This document shows, piece after piece, positions 49,749 to 59,521 of a stretch of 64,000 nucleotides of DNA (within the stretch, counting starts at the first letter, position 1; each line of letters opens with the position of its first letter). Source of the stretch: Acidobacteriota bacterium (lineage in GTDB: Bacteria > Acidobacteriota > Terriglobia > Acidiferrales > UBA7541); contig QHYH01000093.1 of assembly GCA_003223215.1 (NCBI GenBank), positions 62,001-126,000 on the forward strand. The letters run 5' to 3'. The notes beneath the pieces were generated by a model, which did no database searches, had not been told where the DNA came from, and was given only the letters and a program-made list of their open reading frames with translations. The translations under genes and the position numbers were made by a program.

Positions 49749-51107
49749 CTAATCCGGCGCCGCGATTCCGAGAGATTTCATTTTGCGGTAGAGGTGGCTG
49801 CGTTCGAGGCCGAGGGCTGTTGCCGTCTGAGTCATATTCCAGCGGTGCTCTTGCAGCTTGCGAAGAATGAACTCGCGCTCATAGGCACTGCGGGCTTCGT
49901 GGAGCGTCGAGTAGGGATGGTGCGGGCTTTCGGCAACACCGCGAAAGAGTTCGGGCGGGAGATGATGGGGCTCGATGCGTGCCTGGGGACATACGATGAC
50001 AAGCCTCTCCACGAGATTCCGCAGCTCACGAACATTTCCTGGCCAAGGATAGCGCAGCAGGATTTCCATGGCGGCCTCGCTGAGTTCTCGGGTTTTCTTG
50101 CTGTAGCCGGAGCTGAACTCCCTGAGGAAATAGTTCGCTAAGGTGGGTATGTCCTCCCGGCGATCCCGCAAGGGCGGAACATAAAAGGGAATGACGTTCA
50201 GCCGATAAAACAGATCCTGGCGGAAGGCGCCGCGGGAGATCTCCTGCTCCAGATTCTTGTTTGTCGCGGCGACGACGCGCACGTCAACGTTCGAGGCGAC
50301 GTTGGAGCCCACGCGCTCAAAACGCTGTTCCTCGAGGACGCGGAGCACTTTCGACTGCGTGCGCAGACTCATGTCGCCGATCTCATCCAAAAACAACGTG
50401 CCGCCGTCAGCTTTCTGGAATTTCCCTATCTTGTCCTCGGTGGCGCCCGTGAAGCTACCCTTGATGTGGCCGAAGAGTTCGGACTCGATCAGCTCTTCAG
50501 GGATTGCCGCACAATTCACTTCCACGAATGGACCCTTGGCGCGAAGGCTGGCCGCATGCAGGGCGCGGGCCACCAATTCCTTGCCGGTTCCGCTCTCTCC
50601 GTAGATCAGCACGCGGCCGTTGGTGGGGGCGGTGACGGTTATCTGCTGACGCAGCGCTTTCATGGGCACACTGCCACCAATAACCTGGTAACGATGGCCC
50701 AGCTCGTTTCGCAACAGCAGGTTTTCTTCTTCCAGGCGGCGCTGCTGGATGGCATTGCGCACCAAGACGATGATTTTTTCCAGAGAAAGGGGCTTCTCAA
50801 TGAAGTCGAAGGCGCCAAGTTTAGTGGCTCGAACGGCCGTTTCGATGGTTCCATGGCCGGAAATCATGATGACTGCCGGCGGGTGAGGCAGCGCCTGAAT
50901 GCGGCTAAGAGCTTCGAGGCCGTCGATCCCAGGAAGCCAGACGTCGAGAAGCACAACCTCCAAATCGCCCACCGCGGAACGTTCCAAGGCTTCCTCGGCC
51001 GACCCCACCGCATCCACTTGATAGCCTTCATCCCGCAGGATGAGAGTGAGGGACTCGCGAATGCCAGCCTCGTCGTCGACGATGAGGATGTGTGGCCGCA
51101 GCGTCAT
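49749..51107 (-). CDS. ntrX: Sigma-54-dependent response regulator, NtrX/NtrC type
   Basis: A 452-residue activator. The receiver (1-120) has the acidic pair IVDDEAG and phosphorylatable Asp in LLDVWLPGIDG. The AAA+ domain (about 140-380) has Walker A YGESGTGKELVA, the sigma-54 contact loop GSFTGA (variant of GAFTGA), Walker B GGTLFLDEIGDMS and RLNVIPFYVPPLRDR. A FIS-type helix-turn-helix closes the protein (TQTATALGLERSHLYRKMKSLG). It overlaps the kinase gene by four bases. NtrY/NtrX pairs regulate nitrogen, redox or envelope functions depending on lineage; the targets here are unknown. Confidence 0.92.
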   Translation of the reverse strand: MTLRPHILIVDDEAGIRESLTLILRDEGYQVDAVGSAEEALERSAVGDLEVVLLDVWLPGIDGLEALSRIQALPHPPAVIMISGHGTIETAVRATKLGAFDFIEKPLSLEKIIVLVRNAIQQRRLEEENLLLRNELGHRYQVIGGSVPMKALRQQITVTAPTNGRVLIYGESGTGKELVARALHAASLRAKGPFVEVNCAAIPEELIESELFGHIKGSFTGATEDKIGKFQKADGGTLFLDEIGDMSLRTQSKVLRVLEEQRFERVGSNVASNVDVRVVAATNKNLEQEISRGAFRQDLFYRLNVIPFYVPPLRDRREDIPTLANYFLREFSSGYSKKTRELSEAAMEILLRYPWPGNVRELRNLVERLVIVCPQARIEPHHLPPELFRGVAESPHHPYSTLHEARSAYEREFILRKLQEHRWNMTQTATALGLERSHLYRKMKSLGIAAPD

Positions 51108-53344
51108 AGGGCGGTAGGGGACCCGTTGTGGTCGGCAACGGAAGCAGCCGGCAATTCCGCGGCGGGTAACTCGATCACGAAGCGGGAGCCAACGGGGAAA
51201 TTGTCCTCAACATGGATGCTCCCGCCGTGCTCGGCGATGATGCGCGCCGCGATGGCCAGCCCCAGGCCGGTACCTCGATCCTTGGTCGAAAAATGCGGCA
51301 GAAAAAGCTTGTCTTTGTCTTCGGGAGAAATGCCATTGCCGGTATCCGCGACGGAAATTTCCACGGCCTCAGCGTCGGGAAGCGACTTTGTGGAAACAGT
51401 GATCTCGCGGAAAGAAGAATTCTCCAATGCTTCGGCAGCATTGTCGATGAGATTCACGACCACGCTGCGCAGCAACCCGGCATCCGCTCGCACCGTAGCG
51501 ACATTCTCCGCGAAATTGCTCTTCAAGGTGATGCCATCCAGCCTTTCTGAAAAGACTTCAACGGCTTCCCGAACGATGGCATTGGGGTTGGCCGAGGCGA
51601 GTTTGGCCGCAGGGAAGCGCACAAATTGAGAAAACTCATTGACGAGTGAGGCGAGCGTGGACACTTCCCGTTCAATCAAACGCGAGCACTCCTGAACAAG
51701 CTTCGCCAATTCCGAATCGGCGGAAGCCCCGGGTTCGAAGGATTCTCGTTTTTCCAGGAATCGAGAGAGTCGCTGTGCGGAGAGCTGAATGGGGGTCAAG
51801 GGGTTCTTGATTTCGTGCGCAATGCGGCGAGCCACTTCCTGCCACGCCTCCGTCTTCTGGGAGCGGAGCAACTCCGACAAATCATCGAAGACCAGCACAA
51901 AACCCGTGTTCGCGCGGCGCGGGCCGAGAGAACTTACCGTAACAGCCAGATGCAACACGCGCCCCCCGACCACGGTTTCCATTTCCCGGGACACCACTCC
52001 CATGCGGAGAGACCGGCGCATCAAGTGTTGGACGGTGCGTGCAGAATCCGCACCCAGCAATTCCTCCAGGGATTCGAGCCCGCCTGCATCCATCCCGAAC
52101 ATCCGCGAAACGGAGGTGTTGCTCCGCAAAATGGCTCCCGAACTGTCGAGCGAGATCACTCCGGTAGGAATATTTTCGAGCACGGTTTCCATCAATTGCC
52201 GCCGCCGCTCCAGCTCTTGTACTGCTTGTTGCAGGCTGCGGGTGAACTCATCGATCTGTGCCCGGCTGTCGCGCAACTGGGTGGTCATGGTGTTGAACGA
52301 GCGCACCAACACCCCAAGTTCGTCCTGAGCCTGTTCCGGGACCTGATAATCAAAGTTGCCGGAAGAAACTTCGCGGGTGCCTTCCGCGAGCGCCTGAATG
52401 GGAACCGTGACTTGCTTGGCGAGAAACAGCGCCACCCACATGACCGACGACAACAGCAGAACGGTAAACAGCAGGAGGATGAGAAGCATCTGGTGCTTGA
52501 GGGCACGGAGATCCTGCTTGGCCTGATAGTATTCGCGAGTTTGCGTCTGAATGGCGGCGAGACGCGTCAGCACACCCGGGCTCGCGCGGTAAGCCGCCAC
52601 AATGAACCCCGCTGGTTTTCCATCTTCGAAATTCGGCACGCGCGCGCCGAAATAATTTTTCCCTTCCGCCTCCCAAACCTCCACGCCGCTCTCCAGTGAA
52701 CGCAGGTATTCGCCTGACGCGGTGGGCTGCATGCAGATGGCTCCGCGGCGGTCCTCCGGCTGATTGTCGCAAACAATCCCACCGCGGACAGGCGTTCCGC
52801 TTTGATCGAGAATCCAGACCGCATCCGCACCTTTCGCGAAAGCGTCTTGCATAAAGTCATCGCCCGGTTTTTGTGCCGCCGATTGCACCTGTAGAGCTAG
52901 CGCTCGAAGCCGCGGCAACTGGCCGCGACCAAGGTCATTCAAGAGCTTTTGCGTTTCTTCCGATGCGATCTCAAGTGGCTTGGGAAACCACAACAGCAAG
53001 CTTCGATTGATGAGGGAGTAGCTGACAATAAACATGAACACGATCGGCAGCAGGGACAACGCCATTGCGCCGACAACCATCTTGGTTTTGAAGCGAGCGC
53101 CAAGTTGTTCGCGGCGGCGCTCGACCCAGAGCCGCAGTGTGGTGCGGCCAAGAATCAGCAGGAAGACCAAAAGCGCTGCGGTGACAAAGCTGGACACCGC
53201 GTAGAGCACCATCACTTCGCGCCAGCTCTTTGGGTGGAAGGGCACATCGAGGGAGCCGAACGTAAATACGACTGCGAGCAACAAGGTAAGGAGAATTCCG
53301 CCGATCCCCAAGCCCCAGCGCTGTTTGGATTCCAGCCTGCTCAT
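51104..53344 (-). CDS. ntrY: Membrane sensor histidine kinase, NtrY type
   Basis: A 746-residue kinase. Three N-terminal membrane segments (GIGGILLTLLLAVVFTFG; VTAALLVFLLILG; ALSLLPIVFMFIVSYSLI) precede a large extracytoplasmic sensor region with several Cys (VCDNQPEDRRGAICMQ, about 210-225). A fourth segment (LLILLLFTVLLLSSVMWVALF) leads to HAMP, a PAS domain (VLENIPTGVISLDSSGAIL), HisKA (RRIAHEIKNPLTPIQLSA, His phosphoacceptor) and a HATPase domain (NLIDNAAEAL; DTGNGISPED; GTGLGLAIA). This is the NtrY layout. ntrY-ntrX are transcribed away from pilB, sharing a 321-base divergent region. Confidence 0.92.
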   Translation of the reverse strand: MSRLESKQRWGLGIGGILLTLLLAVVFTFGSLDVPFHPKSWREVMVLYAVSSFVTAALLVFLLILGRTTLRLWVERRREQLGARFKTKMVVGAMALSLLPIVFMFIVSYSLINRSLLLWFPKPLEIASEETQKLLNDLGRGQLPRLRALALQVQSAAQKPGDDFMQDAFAKGADAVWILDQSGTPVRGGIVCDNQPEDRRGAICMQPTASGEYLRSLESGVEVWEAEGKNYFGARVPNFEDGKPAGFIVAAYRASPGVLTRLAAIQTQTREYYQAKQDLRALKHQMLLILLLFTVLLLSSVMWVALFLAKQVTVPIQALAEGTREVSSGNFDYQVPEQAQDELGVLVRSFNTMTTQLRDSRAQIDEFTRSLQQAVQELERRRQLMETVLENIPTGVISLDSSGAILRSNTSVSRMFGMDAGGLESLEELLGADSARTVQHLMRRSLRMGVVSREMETVVGGRVLHLAVTVSSLGPRRANTGFVLVFDDLSELLRSQKTEAWQEVARRIAHEIKNPLTPIQLSAQRLSRFLEKRESFEPGASADSELAKLVQECSRLIEREVSTLASLVNEFSQFVRFPAAKLASANPNAIVREAVEVFSERLDGITLKSNFAENVATVRADAGLLRSVVVNLIDNAAEALENSSFREITVSTKSLPDAEAVEISVADTGNGISPEDKDKLFLPHFSTKDRGTGLGLAIAARIIAEHGGSIHVEDNFPVGSRFVIELPAAELPAASVADHNGSPTAL

Positions 53345-53665
53345 TGGCTAGTTCGCCTCACAAAGTCTGCGGTGACAAAAATCTCCTATCGGCCGACAAA
53401 TTCGCTGCTTTCGCGGCTGACCGTTTGGGTCATGGGCAGCGGCCGGTGAAAAGAATGTGTCGCGGGTGTATGCTGAAGCATCTCTCTGGCAAGATAGCAT
53501 CCTGAGGAGGCAAGTCAAGATTTCCACCTGTCCGGGCGCAGAAAAACCTGCCCGAGCGGACAGGTATTAGCGATTTCAAAACGAGCCACGAAATTCCGGC
53601 TTCGCTCTTCGTCATCCTTTGTTAAGGTGGGCATTGGGTGCAGGCCCCCTAGGGAGTAGCTGCGG
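53345..53665. other. Divergent intergenic region ntrY / pilB
   Basis: A 321-base region holding the starts of the ntrYX and pilB transcripts and the inverted repeat described separately at 53526-53565. I found no clear -35/-10 pair. A tgggcattgggtgca string before pilB resembles -24/-12 but its spacing is one base short, so I do not call it a sigma-54 site. Confidence 0.4.
53526..53565. promoter_or_regulatory. Inverted repeat between ntrY and pilB
   Basis: A 9-bp perfect dyad (acctgtccg at 53526-53534, cggacaggt at 53557-53565) with further inner complementarity (ggc/gcc) surrounds a short A-rich centre. Both flanking genes point away, so it is not a terminator. It may be an operator, a cruciform, or an element in the pilB leader. 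Confidence 0.45.
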
Positions 53666-55384
53666 ATGTCCGTCCGTCTTGGCGAAATACTGGTAAAAGA
53701 AAGTCTGATCACACAGGACCAGCTCCAGAAGGCTCTCGAGTTCCAGCGCGCCAATGGAGGCAAACTGGGAAGCTGCCTGACCAGAATGGGTTTCATCAGC
53801 GATGATGACATCACCGGCGTGCTCTCCCGCCAGTATGGCGTTCCCTCGATCAATCTGAAGTATTACGAAATCGATCCCAACGTCATCAAGCTGATTCCTC
53901 AGGACACCGCCACGCGTTATCAGGTCATTCCGCTCTCGCGCGTCGGTTCCGTTCTAACCATCGCCATGACGGATCCCACGAACGTCTTCGCAATGGACGA
54001 CATCAAGTTCATGACTGGTTTCAATGTGGAGCCGGTGGTGGCGTCCGAAGCGGCGATTGGGGATGCCATCACGCGGTTTTACGGAGGCGCATCCTCCAAC
54101 ACCGAGGAACTCACGAACTTGATGAAAGACCTGGCCGAAGAGGAACAGGAACTGGAGCTGGCGGCGGAGGAGTCAGAGCTCGATACGGCGACGCTCGAAA
54201 AAGCCGCCGAAGAAGCTCCCATCATCAAGCTCGTCAACCTGATTCTGACCGACTCCGTAAAGCGCGGCGCGAGCGACATCCACGTTGAGCCCTACGAGAC
54301 GGAATTGCGCGTGCGTTTCCGAATTGACGGACAACTCCAGACCGTCATGTCTCCGCCCATGCGCCTGAAGGACGCCATAACCAGCCGCGTAAAGATCATG
54401 GCCAAGCTGGACATCGCAGAAAAGCGCTTGCCCCAGGACGGCCGCATCATGATCAAGTACAAGGCGGAAGGCAAGAAGAAGGAATTGGACTTCCGTGTGT
54501 CCACCGTGCCCACACTGTACGGCGAAAAGATCGTCATGCGGTTGCTCGACAAGGAAAACCTCCGCTTGGACATGACCAAGCTCGGTTTCGAATCTTCGTC
54601 TCTGGAAAGATTCCACCGCAACATCATGAAACCCTACGGCATGGTGCTGGTGACCGGTCCGACGGGTTCCGGGAAAACCAACACCCTGTATTCCTCCGTC
54701 GCCACCTTGAACACCGTAGACACCAACATCATGACCGCGGAGGATCCCGTCGAGTTTCAATTGAGTGGAATCAACCAGGTGCAGATGAAAGAGCAGATAG
54801 GCTTGAACTTCGCCGCTGCGCTGCGCTCCTTCCTCCGCCAGGACCCCAATATTATTCTTGTCGGCGAGATCCGCGACTTCGAAACTGCGGAAATCGGCGT
54901 AAAGGCGGCTTTGACCGGTCACTTGGTGCTCTCCACTCTGCATACCAATGACGCTCCTTCAACCATCAGCCGTTTGATGAACATGGGCATTGAGCCATTT
55001 CTCGTGGCTACTTCGGTGAACTTGATCTGTGCGCAGCGACTCGTGCGGCGAATCTGTACGAATTGCAAGGAAGAGTTGCAGGTTCCCCCGCAGGCCCTGA
55101 TTGACGCGGGCTATACTCCGGAAGAAGCAAAAACCACAAAGATTTATCATGGCAAGGGTTGCACCACGTGCGGCAAGCGTGGCTATAAGGGACGTACCGG
55201 CTTGTACGAAGTGATGGAAATCAATGATGAATTGCGCGAGCTCATTCTTGTCGGCGCTTCTGCATTGGAATTGAAGAAGAAGGCCATCGAGCAGGGAATG
55301 ATCACGCTGCGGCGCAGCGGTCTGATCAAGGTGGCGGGCGGGCAGACGACCATGGAAGAAGTCCTGCGCGAAACGGTTCTATAG
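53666..55384 (+). CDS. pilB: Type IV pilus assembly ATPase PilB
   Basis: A 572-residue secretion ATPase that powers pilus extension. The N-terminal GspE-II/MshEN domain (1-150; RLGEILVKESLITQDQLQKAL) is the region that binds c-di-GMP in some members. The ATPase domain has Walker A TGPTGSGKTNTL, Walker B ILVGEIRDFETAEIG, the Asp box GASDIHVEPYE and His box TGHLVLSTLHTND. A tetracysteine zinc motif (CTNC about residue 465 and CTTCGKRG about 495) separates PilB from PilT. pilT follows after 15 bases. A c-di-GMP link would fit the PilZ protein elsewhere in the window. Confidence 0.97.
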   Translation: MSVRLGEILVKESLITQDQLQKALEFQRANGGKLGSCLTRMGFISDDDITGVLSRQYGVPSINLKYYEIDPNVIKLIPQDTATRYQVIPLSRVGSVLTIAMTDPTNVFAMDDIKFMTGFNVEPVVASEAAIGDAITRFYGGASSNTEELTNLMKDLAEEEQELELAAEESELDTATLEKAAEEAPIIKLVNLILTDSVKRGASDIHVEPYETELRVRFRIDGQLQTVMSPPMRLKDAITSRVKIMAKLDIAEKRLPQDGRIMIKYKAEGKKKELDFRVSTVPTLYGEKIVMRLLDKENLRLDMTKLGFESSSLERFHRNIMKPYGMVLVTGPTGSGKTNTLYSSVATLNTVDTNIMTAEDPVEFQLSGINQVQMKEQIGLNFAAALRSFLRQDPNIILVGEIRDFETAEIGVKAALTGHLVLSTLHTNDAPSTISRLMNMGIEPFLVATSVNLICAQRLVRRICTNCKEELQVPPQALIDAGYTPEEAKTTKIYHGKGCTTCGKRGYKGRTGLYEVMEINDELRELILVGASALELKKKAIEQGMITLRRSGLIKVAGGQTTMEEVLRETVL

Positions 55385-55399
55385 AATTGAGGATGACGG

Positions 55400-56518
55400 A
55401 TGGCTGGGATTACGCTCAGTGAGCTGTTGAAGAAGATGATTGAGATGGGGGGGAGCGACCTCCATATCACTACCAATAGCCCCCCGCGGGTTCGCGTGCA
55501 TGGAAAACTTCGTCCGCTGGACATGCCGCCGCTCACCGCCGCGGATACCAAGTCCCTGGCCTACAGCGTGCTGACCGACGCGCAAAAGCACCGCTTCGAA
55601 GAAAACCTGGAGTTGGACTTTTCGTTTGGCTTGAAGAGCCTGGCGCGTTTTCGCGGAAACTGCTTCAATCAGCGCGGCGCCGTCGGCGCCGTGTTCCGCA
55701 CCATTCCGTGGGACATCAAGGGATTCGATGCGCTTGGGCTGCCCACGGTGGTGAAGGGCCTTTGCGATAAGCCTCGTGGATTGGTCCTGGTCACCGGGCC
55801 AACGGGCTCCGGTAAATCGACCACGCTCGCCGCCATGCTGGACAAAATCAACAGCGAGCGCGAAGAACACATGATCACCATCGAGGACCCCATCGAGTTT
55901 TTGCACAACCACAAACGGTGCCTGGTCAACCAGCGCGAGGTGCACGCCGATACTCATTCTTTCGCGAATTCGCTCCGCGCCGCGTTGCGCGAAGACCCAG
56001 ACGTGGTACTGATCGGCGAGATGCGCGACCTGGAAACCATCGAATCCGCGCTGCGCATCTCGGAGACCGGGCACTTGACTTTTGCGACGCTGCACACCAA
56101 CTCCGCCTCTTCGACGATCACCCGCATCATTGACGTTTTTCCCGCCCACCAGCAGCCGCAAATCCGCGCGCAGCTTTCCATGGTGCTCGAAGGAGTTCTT
56201 TGTCAGGCACTCTTGCCTCGAGCCGACGGGCGTGGCCGGGTCATGATTATGGAAATCCTTGTGCCCACCCCGGCCATCCGCAACCTGATTCGCGAGGATA
56301 AAATCCATCAAGTCTATTCCGCGATGCAGACAGGCACGGGACAAACCGGCATGCAGACGTTCAATCAGGGGCTTGCCAACGCCTATTCCGGCAAGTTGAT
56401 CACCCTGGACCTGGCGTTGTCGCGTTCATCGAATCCCGATGAACTGCAGGACATGATTAACCGTGGGGTGACAACTTCGGGCAACGGGATAAAAGCACCC
56501 ATAGCCACCAGGCGTTGA
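55400..56518 (+). CDS. pilT: Type IV pilus retraction ATPase PilT
   Basis: A 372-residue retraction ATPase. Motifs: Asp box GGSDLHITTNSPPR, Walker A TGPTGSGKSTTLAAM, Walker B VVLIGEMRDLETIESAL, His box TGHLTFATLHTNSA and the PilT-specific AIRNLIREDK near residue 292. No zinc cysteines, as expected. It depolymerises the pilus for twitching motility and DNA uptake. It is located between pilB and pilC, probably one operon (gaps 15 and 53 bases). Confidence 0.97.
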   Translation: MAGITLSELLKKMIEMGGSDLHITTNSPPRVRVHGKLRPLDMPPLTAADTKSLAYSVLTDAQKHRFEENLELDFSFGLKSLARFRGNCFNQRGAVGAVFRTIPWDIKGFDALGLPTVVKGLCDKPRGLVLVTGPTGSGKSTTLAAMLDKINSEREEHMITIEDPIEFLHNHKRCLVNQREVHADTHSFANSLRAALREDPDVVLIGEMRDLETIESALRISETGHLTFATLHTNSASSTITRIIDVFPAHQQPQIRAQLSMVLEGVLCQALLPRADGRGRVMIMEILVPTPAIRNLIREDKIHQVYSAMQTGTGQTGMQTFNQGLANAYSGKLITLDLALSRSSNPDELQDMINRGVTTSGNGIKAPIATRR

Positions 56519-56571
56519 GGGTTGGCGGAAAACAACGAGCCAGAGGATAAAGAGATTTAGGAGGCAAGCTG

Positions 56572-57783
56572 ATGCCGGATTACAAATATCAAGGAACGAG
56601 CCGAAGCGGCTCGAGCGTTAGCGGCGTGATGACCGCGTCGAACAAGACGGAACTGGCGAGCATTTTGAAGCGCCAGCAGATCACCGCCACCAAAATGACC
56701 GAGAAGGGAAAGGAATTCAATATTCCCACGTTTGGCGGCGGCGTTTCTTCGAAAGAGCTGGCCATCTTTACCCGTCAGTTCTCGGTCATGATTGACGCCG
56801 GTCTGCCGCTTGTCCAGTGTCTCGAGATTCTCGCAAGCCAGCAGGAAAACAAGACCTTTCAAAAGGTGTTGACCGGGACGCGAGCCCAGGTGGAAGGCGG
56901 CGCCACGCTTTCTACGGCCATGCGCAGCTCCCCGAAGGCCTTTGATGCTCTCTATGTGAACATGGTGGAAGCGGGCGAGACCGGCGGTATTCTCGACACC
57001 ATTCTCCAGCGGCTCTCCGCGTACATCGAAAAAAACGTCAAGCTGCAGCGAGCCGTGAAGTCTGCGCTGGTCTACCCAGTGGGCGTGCTGACCGTCGCCG
57101 GGAGCGTCATCACGCTGCTTCTCTGGAAGGTCGTCCCCATTTTCGCGACGTTGTTTGCGGGCCTGGGCGTGGATCTTCCGCTTCCCACCCGGATCGTCAT
57201 CGCACTGAGTCACTTCATCGGGAGCATTTTCGGCTTTCTGCTTTTGGTGGCCATCTGCGGCGCCATTTTCGCGCTGAAAGTTTGGTATGGCACGCCGCAA
57301 GGCCGTTTTATACTGGACACGATTATCCTGAAAATGCCGGTCTTGGGCACCCTGATGAGGAAGATCGCTGTTGCCCGCTTTACGCGAACTCTGGGAACGC
57401 TGATTTCGAGCGGCGTGCCCATCCTGGAGGGCTTAGACATCACGGCCAGGACCGCGGGTAACGCGGTCGTCGAGAAGGCCTTGATGAAAGTGAGAAAGTC
57501 GCTCGAAGAAGGCAAGTCGTTGACCGAGCCCTTGAAGGAATGTGACGTTTTCCCCGGCATGGTCACGCAGATGATTGCGGTTGGCGAACAGACCGGCGCC
57601 ATGGACGCCATGTTGCAGAAGATCGCCGATTTCTATGAGGAAGAAGTGGATGCGGCCGTGAAAGACTTGCTAACCGCTCTTGAACCCATCATGATTGTGT
57701 TTCTCGGCTTAGTGGTGGGCGGCGTCGTTGTTTCCATGTACTTGCCGCTGTTCTCGCTCATCGGGAAGCTGGCCAACCACTAG
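56572..57783 (+). CDS. pilC: Type IV pilus inner-membrane platform protein PilC
   Basis: A 403-residue protein of the T2SF family with the two usual repeats: about 70-195 (LAIFTRQFSVMIDAGLPLVQCLEIL; MVEAGETGGILDTIL) and 270-395 (FTRTLGTLISSGVPILEGLDITA; MIAVGEQTGAMDAML). Hydrophobic segments lie near 170 (VLTVAGSVITLLLWKVVPIF), 210 and the C-terminus (IMIVFLGLVVGGVVVSMYLPLF). It couples PilB/PilT to the pilus base. The ribosome-binding site is GGAGG. A hairpin terminator follows. Confidence 0.95.
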   Translation: MPDYKYQGTSRSGSSVSGVMTASNKTELASILKRQQITATKMTEKGKEFNIPTFGGGVSSKELAIFTRQFSVMIDAGLPLVQCLEILASQQENKTFQKVLTGTRAQVEGGATLSTAMRSSPKAFDALYVNMVEAGETGGILDTILQRLSAYIEKNVKLQRAVKSALVYPVGVLTVAGSVITLLLWKVVPIFATLFAGLGVDLPLPTRIVIALSHFIGSIFGFLLLVAICGAIFALKVWYGTPQGRFILDTIILKMPVLGTLMRKIAVARFTRTLGTLISSGVPILEGLDITARTAGNAVVEKALMKVRKSLEEGKSLTEPLKECDVFPGMVTQMIAVGEQTGAMDAMLQKIADFYEEEVDAAVKDLLTALEPIMIVFLGLVVGGVVVSMYLPLFSLIGKLANH

Positions 57784-57815
57784 CCGCGCTGCGCCCGCGG
57801 GTCGATAACCTCTCG

Positions 57816-57849
57816 AGAGGGCGGGGAGCTACTCTCCGCCCTCTGTTTT
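57816..57849 (+). terminator. Probable terminator after pilC
   Basis: A 9-bp perfect stem (agagggcgg/ccgccctct) extended by a G-U pair and gag/ctc, with a three-base loop, is followed by gttttcc. The short T-run suggests partial termination, letting some transcripts reach pilS. Confidence 0.6.
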
Positions 57850-57901
57850 CCTGCCTGGATTTGGGGATGCCCTGATGGCTCGCTGAGGGCGCGGGGAAAT
57901 C

Positions 57902-59515
57902 ATGGACCAGAGTTTTGCGACAAAAGCTTGGCTGGAATGGCTGGCGCGTGTCCGGCTGCTCACGATCACGCTCATTCTGACGGTGGGTGTTGTGTGGCCG
58001 CAATATGTGCCGGGTCTGAGCCCCAACCGGTTTTTTCTCACCCTGATCATCTTCTGGATCACGGTCGGAATCCTTCACCTTATCCTGCTCCGGTGGCTGC
58101 CCCGGGCATCCTGGCACGGCGGCATGCAAGTGGCCGGCGACGTCGTGATGGTGACCCTGCTGGTTTACCTGACTGGTTCGCAGGAGAGCTATTTCATCTC
58201 GCTTTATCTGCTGGTCATTATCGTAGGCAGCATCGTTTTTTCCCGTCGCGTCGCGTTCTTCAACGCCGCCGTCTGTTTCTCGCTCCTCACTGCCCTGACT
58301 CTTCTGGCCTATACGGGGAAACTGCCTCGCACATCCACGGCGTTGCCGCCGATCGAGAACCTGCGCACCTGGCTGGTTATGAATCTCTTGGGTTTCCTGG
58401 CAGTTGCCTATCTGACCAGCCTGCTTGTCCACTCGCTTCGGAGCAAGGGGCAGGAACTCGAGGAAAAACGCGAAGAACTTCTGAGCCTCCAGGATTTCAC
58501 GCAGGACATTATCCATTCCATGCGTGGCGGCTTGATCACCACGGACCTTGCGGGAGTTATTCTGCTCCTCAATCGCACCGGCGAGGAGATTTTGGGACAT
58601 CGGTTCGCGGATGTGCGCGGGAAAAAACTTCAGGAGCTGAACCAGGATTTCTGGCTCCCCGGGCAGTATCCGAATGTCGAGAAACTCTCTCTTAGAAAAG
58701 AGATCCATTTTCGGACTCCACAGGGCGAGGTGCGCTATCTGGGAATCAGCGTGTCCCCGCTGCGCCTGGGAACCGAGGAACGCAGCGGCTTTGTCTTCAA
58801 CTTTCAGGACCTTACGGACTTGCGCCGGCTGGAGCAGGAGGTGGCCACCAAAGAGCGCATGGCCGCGTTGGGGCGTCTCTCCGCCGCCATCGCCCATGAA
58901 ATCCGGCAGCCCTTGACGGCCATGGCCGGCGCCGTAAAAGAACTGGCTCGCCTTGTGCCTCTCGAAGACGATGAAAAACAGCTGGTTAACATTGTCAGCC
59001 GGGAATCCGAGCGGCTCAACAACATCATCACGGATTTTCTGAACTATTCACGAGAAAAGACCTACAAGTTTCAGGAAGCGGACGTCAGCGCTCTTCTCGA
59101 TGAAACTCTGACGCTCGTGGAGAAGAAACCTGAGGTTGCTTCCAAATTCCAGATCGTGCGGGCTTTCAACGGTCAAGAGCTGCGAGCGCGTGTGGACGCA
59201 AACAAGATTAAACAAGTGTTTTGGAACCTATGTGATAACGCCCTCCGGGCGATGCCGGCCGGCGGCACGCTTACTGTGAAACTCGAGCCGTATCCATTCT
59301 GGTTGCGCATTGCCTTTCAGGATACGGGGATTGGCCTGGATGCCAAACAAAGAGCTAAAATTTTTGAGCCCCTTCAATCCGGGTTTGAGGGCGGCACGGG
59401 TTTAGGATTATCGATCGTCTATCAGATCGTACAGGCCCACAGCGGGAAAATCAGCGTGATCTCGGAGAAGGATCGCGGCGCAGAATTCATCGTCGAATTA
59501 CCGCGAGTCGCGTGA
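57902..59515 (+). CDS. pilS: Sensor histidine kinase PilS
   Basis: A 537-residue kinase. Six hydrophobic segments (about 18-180, e.g. [55 protein letters not shown]) form a membrane sensor like that of PilS. A PAS domain ([22 protein letters not shown]) follows, then HisKA ([21 protein letters not shown]) and HATPase ([32 protein letters not shown]). In Pseudomonas PilS senses inner-membrane PilA levels and controls PilR. It is followed six bases later by pilR. The NtrX/NtrY system is a separate pair. Confidence 0.93.
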   Translation: MDQSFATKAWLEWLARVRLLTITLILTVGVVWPQYVPGLSPNRFFLTLIIFWITVGILHLILLRWLPRASWHGGMQVAGDVVMVTLLVYLTGSQESYFISLYLLVIIVGSIVFSRRVAFFNAAVCFSLLTALTLLAYTGKLPRTSTALPPIENLRTWLVMNLLGFLAVAYLTSLLVHSLRSKGQELEEKREELLSLQDFTQDIIHSMRGGLITTDLAGVILLLNRTGEEILGHRFADVRGKKLQELNQDFWLPGQYPNVEKLSLRKEIHFRTPQGEVRYLGISVSPLRLGTEERSGFVFNFQDLTDLRRLEQEVATKERMAALGRLSAAIAHEIRQPLTAMAGAVKELARLVPLEDDEKQLVNIVSRESERLNNIITDFLNYSREKTYKFQEADVSALLDETLTLVEKKPEVASKFQIVRAFNGQELRARVDANKIKQVFWNLCDNALRAMPAGGTLTVKLEPYPFWLRIAFQDTGIGLDAKQRAKIFEPLQSGFEGGTGLGLSIVYQIVQAHSGKISVISEKDRGAEFIVELPRVA

Positions 59516-59521
59516 GGCACT

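Noticed and set aside
53634-53648. tgggcattgggtgca before pilB as a sigma-54 promoter
   Set aside because: The distance between the GG and GC cores is one base short of the strict sigma-54 spacing.
55379-56344. 321-codon open frame on the minus strand
   Set aside because: Antisense to pilT, whose ATPase motifs are unambiguous.
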